41,744 nt of DNA. Source: a virus. Under the pieces are notes generated by a model that saw only the letters and a list, made by a program, of their open reading frames with translations, made no database searches and was not told the DNA's origin. Every line of letters begins with the position of its first letter. Position 1 is the stretch's first letter. The position numbers were made by a program, and so were the translations under genes. Shown here piece by piece: positions 33,512 to 41,003 of the stretch. The stretch is taken from the IMG/VR virus record IMGVR_UViG_3300025889_010712, positions 1 to 41,744 of that record. One strand, written 5' to 3'.

Positions 33512-36158
33512 ACGATATGCCGGTGACAAATTAGTAGGTTTAAGTAGTGATACTAAACCAACAAATATACCTGACGGTGCCACTTTTTATGAAAGTGATA
33601 CGTTAACCTCGTTTTTATTGGAAGGTGGAAGTTGGTCTGCTATATCAGCCTCTTATATCAATCCATTAACTCAATCTGTAAATATAGACGGTGATTTAAC
33701 GGTAACTGGAATTCTAACCGCACAAGAATTCTATACTGAATTTGTATCATCTTCTATTATCTATGAAAGTGGGTCTACCAAGTTTGGTGATAGTGCTGAT
33801 GACACACATCAGTTTACGGGTAGTTTGTCAGTTGATGGCACCATTTCTGGATCTACTATTAGTGGTTCATTCGTTGGTGATGGTTCTGGATTGACCAACA
33901 TAGTTAGTGCTTCATTTGCCACAACCGCTTCATATGTAGAGGGCTCGGCCAGTGATTGGGATACATTAGCTAATAAACCCGCGGGGTTGGTCAGTAGTTC
34001 TGGTCAAGTAGACTACACAGGACTATCAAACATTCCATCAGGCATTGTCTCATCTTCCGGTCAAGTATCCTTTACTGGAATTACTGACGTACCAAGTGGT
34101 CTAGTATCCAGTTCTGGTCAAGTATCCTTTGATGGAATCAGTGATGTCCCTGTTGGTCTTGTATCTAGTTCTACCCAAGTAGACTACACAGGGCTATCAA
34201 ATATTCCATCAGGCATTGTCTCTTCATCACAACAAATTAATACGGGTTCATTTAGTGGTTCATTCGTTGGTGATGGAAGTGGGTTGACAGGAATTGATGT
34301 CCCTGTAATCAACAACGATGCAGACAACCGTATTGTTACTGCTCAGGGTGATGGAGATCTAAACGCAGAAGCTAATCTTACCTTCGATGGTACTGCCTTG
34401 TCAGGAAGTACCGGAACGTTGCTTTATTTCCCAAGTAGCATAGATGGTAACGTGATCGGGCAATTAGGTATTGATTACCTGTCTGGTGGTGATCCACAAT
34501 TGAGATCCAGGGGTGGAAGCAACATTTATATCTCTGATAACTTGGTAATGGACTCAGGTGGACAGAATATTCAAGCCAGAGCGACATATGCGGCTGATTT
34601 AAGATTCCAACACAAAAGAACTGCTGATTATGGATTTGCATTTGATACCAGAAATGATGCGGGAACATCTGATGTAAGAAGACTCAGAATTCCGGGTGGT
34701 GACGCTGATGACGCCATCTTCCTAATTGAGAATGTTGCTACTGTTGACATTGACGCAGACTTAGAAGTTCTAGGTACATCCACTCTTACAGATGTGGTGA
34801 ACATCGGTACCGCTCTAGACCTTCCAGACAATGTAGTTCTTCGGTTTGGTACTGCTGATGATATGCAAATTTACCACAATGGAACAGACAACATCTTTGA
34901 GGTATTTAACGGTGACTTTGTAATTAGTGGATCTGGAACAAAAGTCGGTATCAACACCACGACTCCTACGAGTGTATTTGAAGTTTTGGGTGGATTAACA
35001 GATACCACCACGATGAGGGCACAAGAACATCACCTCTATAGTGCTGGAAGCCCCAATTACGAATTGAGGTTCGTCGTCGGTCAACCGAATGGTGTGATTA
35101 TTGGTAACAACGGTGGAGCAGCGATAGCATACCAATCTGGTTCATTCTTGAAGGTGGGCGCATTTGATATAAATGGGGATGTAAAAACCATACAGACACC
35201 CAATCCAATTATGGAACTGTATAACCAAAACCAAGCTGTTGGCTTTACTGATACTCTGTACATCTTTGACAATAAGACCAACTACGCTAGAGGTGCAGCA
35301 ATCAAGATCAGTTCTAGCGCAAATACCGCAGTTGCATATGACCAGTTTGGTTTGGATGTATCGGTGGTTAACCAAAATGGAAATGCATACGCAATCTATT
35401 CTAGAAGTGGATCAAATTATTTCAATGATGAAGTTGGTATTGGCACCGCTTCACCAACCCATAAATTAGAAATAGTAGGTAACGTATCCGCATCTTCATA
35501 TACTGGTTCATTCTATGGCGACGGTTCCCAAGTAACAGGTGTAGTTAGTGCTTCATACGCCGTAACCGCATCTTATGTAAATCCATTAGTCCAAGATGTA
35601 AGTATAGACGGTGATTTAACGGTAACTGGAATTCTAACCGCACAAGAATTCCATACTGAGTTCGTTTCGTCTTCTATTATTTACGAAAGTGGGTCTACCA
35701 AGTTTGGTGATACCCTTGATGATAAACATGAATTTACTGGTTCCTTGGTGGTTAGTAGTTCTAACAATAATTACATTATTGGTGGAAATGTCGGTATCGA
35801 TACCACGAGTCCTGTTTATATCTTAGATGTAACTGGAACAATACGTGCTACAGATGACGTTATCGTAACTTCCGACATAAGATTAAAGAATGAATTACCA
35901 GATATAATTCAAGGTCTTGAAACAGTTGACAAGATGCGTCCAATCAAGTATACTTTAAAGGACGATAAAGATGAAAATCCAAAAATACATCTTGGCTTCT
36001 CTGCCCAAGAACTGTTAGATATCGTGCCAGAGGTGGTCAACTCAGACGAGGAAGGTTATCACAGTGTATCCTATGGAAAACTAGTACCTGTATTGGTCAA
36101 AGCAATACAAGAATTGACCGAAGAAGTTAGAGAATTAAAGAAAAAGACGGGGGAATAG
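33501..36158 (+). CDS. Mosaic tail fibre with C-terminal endosialidase-type chaperone
   Basis: 885 residues. The N terminus (1-50) is followed by an IDGDLTVTGILTAQEF block that recurs at about residue 695, and by a 19-residue SSS repeat array (about 160-245). The central 400 residues include FGTADDMQIYHNGTDN, a motif recurrent in marine phage fibres, and DNA of clearly higher GC than its surroundings. The C-terminal 95 residues are a Peptidase_S74 chaperone: VTSDIRLKN (S791), IHLGFSAQELLDIVPEVV, SVSYGKLVPVLVKAIQEL and a terminal coiled coil. It is probably a trimeric fibre with self-cleaving chaperone. Mosaic structure suggests repeated exchange of its middle part. It overlaps the preceding gene by 11 bases. 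Confidence 0.85.
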   Translation: MTIKRYAGDKLVGLSSDTKPTNIPDGATFYESDTLTSFLLEGGSWSAISASYINPLTQSVNIDGDLTVTGILTAQEFYTEFVSSSIIYESGSTKFGDSADDTHQFTGSLSVDGTISGSTISGSFVGDGSGLTNIVSASFATTASYVEGSASDWDTLANKPAGLVSSSGQVDYTGLSNIPSGIVSSSGQVSFTGITDVPSGLVSSSGQVSFDGISDVPVGLVSSSTQVDYTGLSNIPSGIVSSSQQINTGSFSGSFVGDGSGLTGIDVPVINNDADNRIVTAQGDGDLNAEANLTFDGTALSGSTGTLLYFPSSIDGNVIGQLGIDYLSGGDPQLRSRGGSNIYISDNLVMDSGGQNIQARATYAADLRFQHKRTADYGFAFDTRNDAGTSDVRRLRIPGGDADDAIFLIENVATVDIDADLEVLGTSTLTDVVNIGTALDLPDNVVLRFGTADDMQIYHNGTDNIFEVFNGDFVISGSGTKVGINTTTPTSVFEVLGGLTDTTTMRAQEHHLYSAGSPNYELRFVVGQPNGVIIGNNGGAAIAYQSGSFLKVGAFDINGDVKTIQTPNPIMELYNQNQAVGFTDTLYIFDNKTNYARGAAIKISSSANTAVAYDQFGLDVSVVNQNGNAYAIYSRSGSNYFNDEVGIGTASPTHKLEIVGNVSASSYTGSFYGDGSQVTGVVSASYAVTASYVNPLVQDVSIDGDLTVTGILTAQEFHTEFVSSSIIYESGSTKFGDTLDDKHEFTGSLVVSSSNNNYIIGGNVGIDTTSPVYILDVTGTIRATDDVIVTSDIRLKNELPDIIQGLETVDKMRPIKYTLKDDKDENPKIHLGFSAQELLDIVPEVVNSDEEGYHSVSYGKLVPVLVKAIQELTEEVRELKKKTGE
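33661..33790 (+). repeat. Direct repeat copy A within mosaic fibre gene
   Basis: This 130-bp block matches 35581-35710 at 117 of 130 positions by hand alignment, with an uninterrupted identical core of 49 bp (33683-33731). The two copies are exactly 1920 bp apart and in the same frame, encoding the SIDGDLTVTGILTAQEF-type block. Confidence 0.9.
33978..34235 (+). repeat. Tandem 57-bp (19-residue) SSS repeats
   Basis: Four full units and one partial unit follow the pattern P-x-G-[LI]-V-S-S-S-x-Q-V-x-[YF]-x-G-[LI]-[ST]-[ND]-[IV]. Units 1 and 4 encode nearly the same peptide (VDYTGLSNI), and their DNA is also very similar, which points to recent duplication or gene conversion. Confidence 0.88.
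35581..35710 (+). repeat. Direct repeat copy B within mosaic fibre gene
   Basis: Second copy of the block at 33661-33790, 117 of 130 positions identical. It lies just before the C-terminal chaperone part. With copy A it brackets the SSS repeats and the GC-rich block. Confidence 0.9.
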
Positions 36159-36161
36159 GGT

Positions 36162-37118
36162 ATGGGCGTTAGATTAAGTGGTTCACTTGGTTCAGGTGAT
36201 GTAAATGTTGGAATTCTTCTTGGAAAAACTGGGACTGTATCTTTGAAAGATGCGTCGTCGGTGATAGGAGGGGGTACTACCATTTACGGAAGAACTAATG
36301 CAAGTAGTGGATATAATAGAATTAATTATTATTCTTCCGCAAGTGCCGCGGACGGTTCAACCCCCCACGGGTTAGCAGAATTTACTGGTTATGTTCATAA
36401 TAATACTCCGTCAGGCACGGTTGATAGCGTGTCTAAGGGAATCAATACAGTTTCTTTTAATTGGACCAACCCTACTGGATTTAATGCAGATTCTGGGTCG
36501 GGAAACAATATATATTGGGACAGTACGGGGTATACTTCAGAAGCTAATGCTACTAATAATGGTGTTCCTACTACACTTTTAACTAATAGTACCTCTAATA
36601 CTTTTACTAAAAATACTGGATTGACTGCCGATAGGTGGTATGTTTTTGATATACAATCAACTTGGAACGATTCATCACAAACATTTGTTGATGGTGACCG
36701 CGCCGGTGCCGCCGGTGGGTATTCGGTGGCCGGGGGGATACCAATTTCTATTGGAGGTACCGGCGGAGGATTTATTATAGGTCCGGTGTGTAGTAGTGCG
36801 CCAGTCATAAATAGTGCTGTGCAAACCACTGACCCCGATTCTTGTTTTGTTGGTACAGATGTAAATATAAGAATAAATATAACATTATGTGAGGGTGCAG
36901 GAACAGCACAATTACGAAGAGCCACAAGTACAGGAACGAGTTGGCCAAGTGGTTGGACAGTAATTGATTCTTCTATTTCAGATGGGTTTAGTGGAAATGT
37001 AAATGACCCAAATGCGACTTCTGGTAACAATTATTATTATAGATTATACTATAATAGTGTTGGTTCTGGAACATACGTACAATCTGGTCCTATTAGTGCT
37101 ACCTGTAATCTAGTTTAA
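36162..37118 (+). CDS. Tail-fibre-associated protein with FnIII-like domains
   Basis: 318 residues, starting three bases after the mosaic fibre gene. An N-terminal GVRLSGSLGSGDVNVG and a Gly/Ser-rich part are followed by two segments resembling fibronectin type III folds: TVDSVSKGINTVSFNWTNP with YVFDIQSTW (about 85-175), and after a glycine-rich GGTGGGFIIG hinge a second with Cys residues (CSSAP, SCFV, LCEGAGTAQLRR, YYYRLYYNSVG, about 208-318). No enzymatic motif is seen. A role as distal receptor-binding tip or fibre accessory is inferred from context. It ends the fibre set; the next gene is a zinc-ribbon protein ten bases later. Confidence 0.75.
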   Translation: MGVRLSGSLGSGDVNVGILLGKTGTVSLKDASSVIGGGTTIYGRTNASSGYNRINYYSSASAADGSTPHGLAEFTGYVHNNTPSGTVDSVSKGINTVSFNWTNPTGFNADSGSGNNIYWDSTGYTSEANATNNGVPTTLLTNSTSNTFTKNTGLTADRWYVFDIQSTWNDSSQTFVDGDRAGAAGGYSVAGGIPISIGGTGGGFIIGPVCSSAPVINSAVQTTDPDSCFVGTDVNIRINITLCEGAGTAQLRRATSTGTSWPSGWTVIDSSISDGFSGNVNDPNATSGNNYYYRLYYNSVGSGTYVQSGPISATCNLV

Positions 37119-37128
37119 TAAATTAATT

Positions 37129-37437
37129 ATGAATAAGTTAATAGAACAAACAGAAAATATGTTTGAACGAGAAAAACAACAAACATATCCACCAAAAACA
37201 CAAATGTTGCGTAATTTTGCAAAAGAACTTTGGGAAAGTGCAAAACTTAAAGGTTCAAATTTACCTGTTATAGTCCCGATAGAAGAATCTCTAGCAAGAT
37301 ACGCTATATGCACTTCTTGTCCAAAACTAACAAATGAATTTAGATGTATAGAATGTGGATGTTTTATGAAAAAGAAAACACATTTAGCTAGCGCTAGTTG
37401 TCCGTTAGGTAAATGGGACAAGTTTAATAAAGAATAA
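37129..37437 (+). CDS. Small zinc-ribbon-like protein
   Basis: 102 residues. A charged helical N-terminal half is followed by a Cys-rich C-terminal motif ICTSCPKL...RCIECGCFM...ASCPLGKW (C61, C64, C73, C76, C78, C91), which looks like a zinc-binding ribbon. I recognise the RYAIC..CP...C.ECGCFM...CPLGKW pattern from many T4-like phages, where its function is unknown. No strong ribosome-binding site precedes the ATG. It could bind nucleic acid or stabilise a structural complex; neither is shown. Confidence 0.8.
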   Translation: MNKLIEQTENMFEREKQQTYPPKTQMLRNFAKELWESAKLKGSNLPVIVPIEESLARYAICTSCPKLTNEFRCIECGCFMKKKTHLASASCPLGKWDKFNKE

Positions 37438-37472
37438 ACACTATTTATTTATATACTTAAATGGAGGTAATT

Positions 37473-37628
37473 ATGAGCGTTGTATTAGGATTATTAGTTG
37501 TTGCAATAGTAGTCGGTGGATTTGTATTTTTTGTTAGACAAAAAAAGAGTTCCAGTGGAGGAACAGTAGCTTCCGGCGGAACAGGCAGTTCAAAATCTTC
37601 TGGTAGTCGTGGAAACACAGAAATTTAA
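37473..37628 (+). CDS. 51-residue single-pass membrane protein
   Basis: A short ORF that is easily missed: ATG 37473 preceded by a strong GGAGG (37464-37468), ending TAA at 37626-37628, two bases before the next ATG. Residues 2-21 (SVVLGLLVVAIVVGGFVFFV) form a clear membrane helix, followed by RQKKSSS and a Gly/Ser-rich tail rich in small residues. The excellent ribosome-binding site, tight spacing and sensible composition support a real gene. Possible roles are a lysis or membrane-anchoring peptide; the family is not recognised. Confidence 0.75.
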   Translation: MSVVLGLLVVAIVVGGFVFFVRQKKSSSGGTVASGGTGSSKSSGSRGNTEI

Positions 37629-37630
37629 TC

Positions 37631-40378
37631 ATGAAAAAAGTAGCAATATACACAGGAAGGTTCCAACCTTTCCACAAAGGACATTATAGTGCTTACAAAC
37701 ACCTCGTTGATAAGTTCGGCGAGGAAAATGTCTATATTGCTACTAGTGACCCGAAGGAAACTACTGAAAAGGACCCATTTGATTTCCACGGAAAGAAAGA
37801 AATCATGCATTCTATGTTTGATATTCCGTCTGACCGTATTGTTCAAGTTAAAAGTCCCTATAGTCCAAAGGAAATCTTAGATAAGTATGACCCAGAAACC
37901 ACTCAATTTATTACAGCGGTTGGTGAAAAAGACGGCGAAAGACTTTCGCAGGGTAAATATTTTAGAAGATATGATGATAAAGAACAGGACCCCGTTTCTT
38001 ATGGTAAGGGCGGTTATTTTGTAACCGTTCCTAACTTTAAAGTAGACGATGTGGTTATGAGTGCAACCCGAATTAGAGATACTTTGGGTAGTCCATCTGT
38101 ATCTATGAAAGATAAAGTAGATTTCTTTAAGAAATTATATGGAAAAATGGACCCAACTGTGTTCAAGATGATGACCAGTGGTATAGAAAGTGGATTACAA
38201 AAAACAAAAGAAAAGGTAGCTCTGAAAAAACAACAAGAAAAACCAAAAGACGGAGAAGAAACATCAACTAAACAAAAAGTTGACCGTTCTGCCTTGATGA
38301 AAAAGATTCACAATCCACAAACAAGACGAGATATCTTGGTCAAGACCGCATTAAACTATGATAAGGACCATCCTGCTTATAAATTAGCAAGAAAGATGTT
38401 CCAAACAGGAACTATGAATGAGATATTTGCTCCTGTATTGTTAGAAAATGCACTTATTAATCAATACAATTCGCTGGTTGATCAATATGTTGTTGGTGAA
38501 GACGAGAAAAAGAAATGTCGTATTGAACCAACTGATGATTACACAGAGATTGAGAAGAAATGTAAGAAGGCATACAAGAAAGGCGTCTTCTATTACCCTC
38601 TGGCATACGCCCTAAGAACCGCCAATCTACCAGATAACCCCAACGAAGACCCACAACCAGAACCTCAACCACAACCCGAACCAGAAGTTTCGGAGGCGGA
38701 GAGTTCTACTGAGCGTGTTAGAAAATACTATAAGAGACACCCAGAAAAAGTAAAGGCTTATCTTCGTAAGACTGTTGATGATAGAGTTGCTAGAAACCGT
38801 GACCGCGCTAAAGCCATAAAGAAATATGGTGAATCAAAAATGAAAAACCACGATGTCCATCATCCAAATGGTGCACAGAATGGTAATTGGAAACTAGCAA
38901 AGAAAGACCACGGTAGAGATAAGAAGAATGAACAGGCACTATTTGAAGGTGGTGCTGCCGGACATATGATGCATCCATATGAAGATATGGAATTGACCTT
39001 TGGTGAATACAAAGACATGATTACACAGGGTCTAGTGGGTTCGTTTGGTGAGGATTCACAAATGACAGAGAAACTAGACGGTCAAAATATCGCATTTACG
39101 GTGATTGATGGTCAAATTAGATTCGCTAGAAACAAAGGACACGTAAAAAATCAAGGTCAGGACTCCTTGACAGTCAAAGGAATAATAGATAAATTTGAAG
39201 GTAGAGGAGCAATTCAACGAGCGTTCGTTGGTGCCGCCGAAGATTTGGAAAGTGCGTTAAAACAATTACCCGCCGACCAAGTTCAAAAGATGTTTGGTAA
39301 TGGTTCTACCTATATGTCAACCGAAATTATCCTACCAGATAGTGAAAATGTAATTCCATATGGTAAGGCAGTCTTGGTTTTCCACGGAACAATGACCTAT
39401 GATGAGGATGGAAACAAGGTAGACCAGAATCCAGAACACGCTACAGAACTAAATGACTTGGTAAAACAGTATGGTCAACAACAACAAAAGGTATTTGGTA
39501 TCCAAGGACCACACGTAATTACATTTAGTGACGAAAATAGTGATGAATTGAAAGAAAGAGTTAGAGAATATCATAGCCAAATTGATAGATTAGCTGGTTC
39601 AATTAGTGCTGATGACAACACACCAGTTAGTGAATACTATAAAAAGTGGTGGGAAAACGAAATTAAACAATCATTATCCTCCGCGGGACTAGAAGCGGAT
39701 GTTGACGAATTAGATGCATTGGTCAATCGTTTTGCCTTTGATGATAAGTCAGTTAAAGCAGGAACATTTTCACCAGAAATGAGAAGATGGTTAGCTCAAT
39801 ATCAAACACAAGTATTTCCACAGAAACAAAAAGAAGCTAGAGCACCATTTGAAATGATATTCCTACGAGCCGGCCAAGATAGTTTAAGTAGAATTAAAGA
39901 TTTCTTGGGGTCAAATAATCCAGAAGCCGTAAGTAAGTTAGAAAGAGAAATAGAAAAGGTAAGAAGAGCACTCAAGGGACAAGATTTGGGTGACGCCGCT
40001 GAAAAATTAGCACAAGAATTTGAACGACTAGAACAGATTGGGGTTGATAGATTAGTTCCAAGTGAAGGTTTGGTCTTTATGTATAATGGAAGACCGTATA
40101 AATTCACAGGTGCTTTTGCTCCAATCAACCAGATATTAGGAACATTTAAATTTGGAACACCCGCTGGACAACAACAGGCACCAGCTGCACAACCCACAGG
40201 CGGTGCAACTGTCGGTGATAGAAACTTCATCAAACAGTTCTATGGTGAAAAGATTAGAAATCCAATGACAGGTAAACAAATTACACTACAATCTGCATTA
40301 ACATACGCAAAATCACATCCAGCTTATAAAGCTGCGTTACAATTCCTACAAGGAAAGGTAGGACAAAAGGAAGGTTAA
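37631..40378 (+). CDS. NMNAT-like nucleotidyltransferase / HNH-like / ligase-like fusion protein
   Basis: 915 residues with three catalytic-looking parts. Residues 1-185 are an HxGH-type nucleotidyltransferase (NMNAT/NadM or cytidylyltransferase family): YTGRFQPFHKGH (H15, H18) and SATRIRD (144-150). Residues 358-435 resemble an HNH nuclease segment: RVARNRDRAKAIKKYG then DVHHPNGAQN (H410, H411). Residues 445-840 read as a ligase-type covalent nucleotidyltransferase: EKLDGQN (K481), FARNKGH (R500), STEIILP (E565), EGLVF (E812) and PYKFTGAFAP (K824). An NP-x-T...AL-Y-K-HPAYK module occurs twice, at about 228-253 and 877-902. An acidic Pro/Gln linker lies at 339-354. Related phage proteins are usually called cytidylyltransferase or ligase; the substrate (NAD, RNA or DNA) is unknown. 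It starts three bases after the small membrane protein. Confidence 0.75.
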   Translation: MKKVAIYTGRFQPFHKGHYSAYKHLVDKFGEENVYIATSDPKETTEKDPFDFHGKKEIMHSMFDIPSDRIVQVKSPYSPKEILDKYDPETTQFITAVGEKDGERLSQGKYFRRYDDKEQDPVSYGKGGYFVTVPNFKVDDVVMSATRIRDTLGSPSVSMKDKVDFFKKLYGKMDPTVFKMMTSGIESGLQKTKEKVALKKQQEKPKDGEETSTKQKVDRSALMKKIHNPQTRRDILVKTALNYDKDHPAYKLARKMFQTGTMNEIFAPVLLENALINQYNSLVDQYVVGEDEKKKCRIEPTDDYTEIEKKCKKAYKKGVFYYPLAYALRTANLPDNPNEDPQPEPQPQPEPEVSEAESSTERVRKYYKRHPEKVKAYLRKTVDDRVARNRDRAKAIKKYGESKMKNHDVHHPNGAQNGNWKLAKKDHGRDKKNEQALFEGGAAGHMMHPYEDMELTFGEYKDMITQGLVGSFGEDSQMTEKLDGQNIAFTVIDGQIRFARNKGHVKNQGQDSLTVKGIIDKFEGRGAIQRAFVGAAEDLESALKQLPADQVQKMFGNGSTYMSTEIILPDSENVIPYGKAVLVFHGTMTYDEDGNKVDQNPEHATELNDLVKQYGQQQQKVFGIQGPHVITFSDENSDELKERVREYHSQIDRLAGSISADDNTPVSEYYKKWWENEIKQSLSSAGLEADVDELDALVNRFAFDDKSVKAGTFSPEMRRWLAQYQTQVFPQKQKEARAPFEMIFLRAGQDSLSRIKDFLGSNNPEAVSKLEREIEKVRRALKGQDLGDAAEKLAQEFERLEQIGVDRLVPSEGLVFMYNGRPYKFTGAFAPINQILGTFKFGTPAGQQQAPAAQPTGGATVGDRNFIKQFYGEKIRNPMTGKQITLQSALTYAKSHPAYKAALQFLQGKVGQKEG

Positions 40379-40382
40379 GGTT

Positions 40383-41003
40383 ATGTCATATAAAAAGAAT
40401 GAGTTAACGAATGTCCACAGGGGTGTTCAAGAAACTATTCAAAAGAAAATGAATACTTACGCCAACAAAATCGTTGTTGGTCAGTATACGGGCAAGAAAG
40501 AACCAATCAGACAAGACGGTGAAGTTTGGACAGACGATGAAAATCGTCAATGGGAAATGAAGGACGGTATAAAACAAAGAATCAGTCCTCTTCAGGGTGC
40601 TAAAACTCCTTGGTGGTGTCCTGTTTGTAATAAAACCATGAATAGTTATGATATCAAAGCGTGGAGAGTTCACGCACATTGTCTTGATTGTGTTGCCAAA
40701 GAAGAAACTAGAATGAAAATTGACGGTGTTTGGGAAGAACATCGTAAAAAAGAAATGTTAAAAAGTCAAATTTCTTATCTAACAGAAAAAATAGTTGAGT
40801 TGACATATTATCACGATACAGTTTCTAATCCAGAATTCATGACGTTTGATGACCAAACTGGTGCAATCCTAATGGTTGATAAATATCAAATCCCACTAGA
40901 GAAGGTCAAGAAAGACATTATGGAAGAAGTGGTTAGTATGAACAAAATTTTGAAGGAAAAGGAAAGAGAATTAGAAGAATTAATGGAGAATTCCGATGTT
41001 TAA
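40383..41003 (+). CDS. Zinc-finger-like protein upstream of terminase
   Basis: 206 residues. TPWWCPVCNKTMN...HAHCLDC (C79, C82, C100, C103, with H97 and H99 nearby) looks like a zinc-binding site, flanked by a basic N terminus and a helical, charged C-terminal half (about 105-205) that may be a coiled coil. Similar proteins occur in T4-like marine phages. Two genes upstream of the large terminase is a position where a small terminase (gp16) could lie, but I see no motif to prove that. The last eight bases overlap the next gene. Confidence 0.78.
   Translation: MSYKKNELTNVHRGVQETIQKKMNTYANKIVVGQYTGKKEPIRQDGEVWTDDENRQWEMKDGIKQRISPLQGAKTPWWCPVCNKTMNSYDIKAWRVHAHCLDCVAKEETRMKIDGVWEEHRKKEMLKSQISYLTEKIVELTYYHDTVSNPEFMTFDDQTGAILMVDKYQIPLEKVKKDIMEEVVSMNKILKEKERELEELMENSDV

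Noticed and set aside
36395-37030. Long minus-strand open frame opposite the FnIII-like gene
   Set aside because: It is a mirror of a real plus-strand gene; the composition is proline/valine-rich shadow sequence and no ribosome-binding site or family is seen.
38701-38935. Free-standing homing endonuclease inserted in the fusion gene
   Set aside because: The HNH-like segment is in frame with conserved parts on both sides and has no separate start; it is better read as a domain of the fusion protein.
39802-40233. Minus-strand open frame opposite the fusion enzyme
   Set aside because: It lies opposite the conserved ligase motifs on the plus strand and has no recognisable protein features.
40383-41003. 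Calling this gene the small terminase gp16
   Set aside because: Only the position suggests it; the zinc-binding Cys motif is not a feature of gp16 and no other supporting motif is seen.
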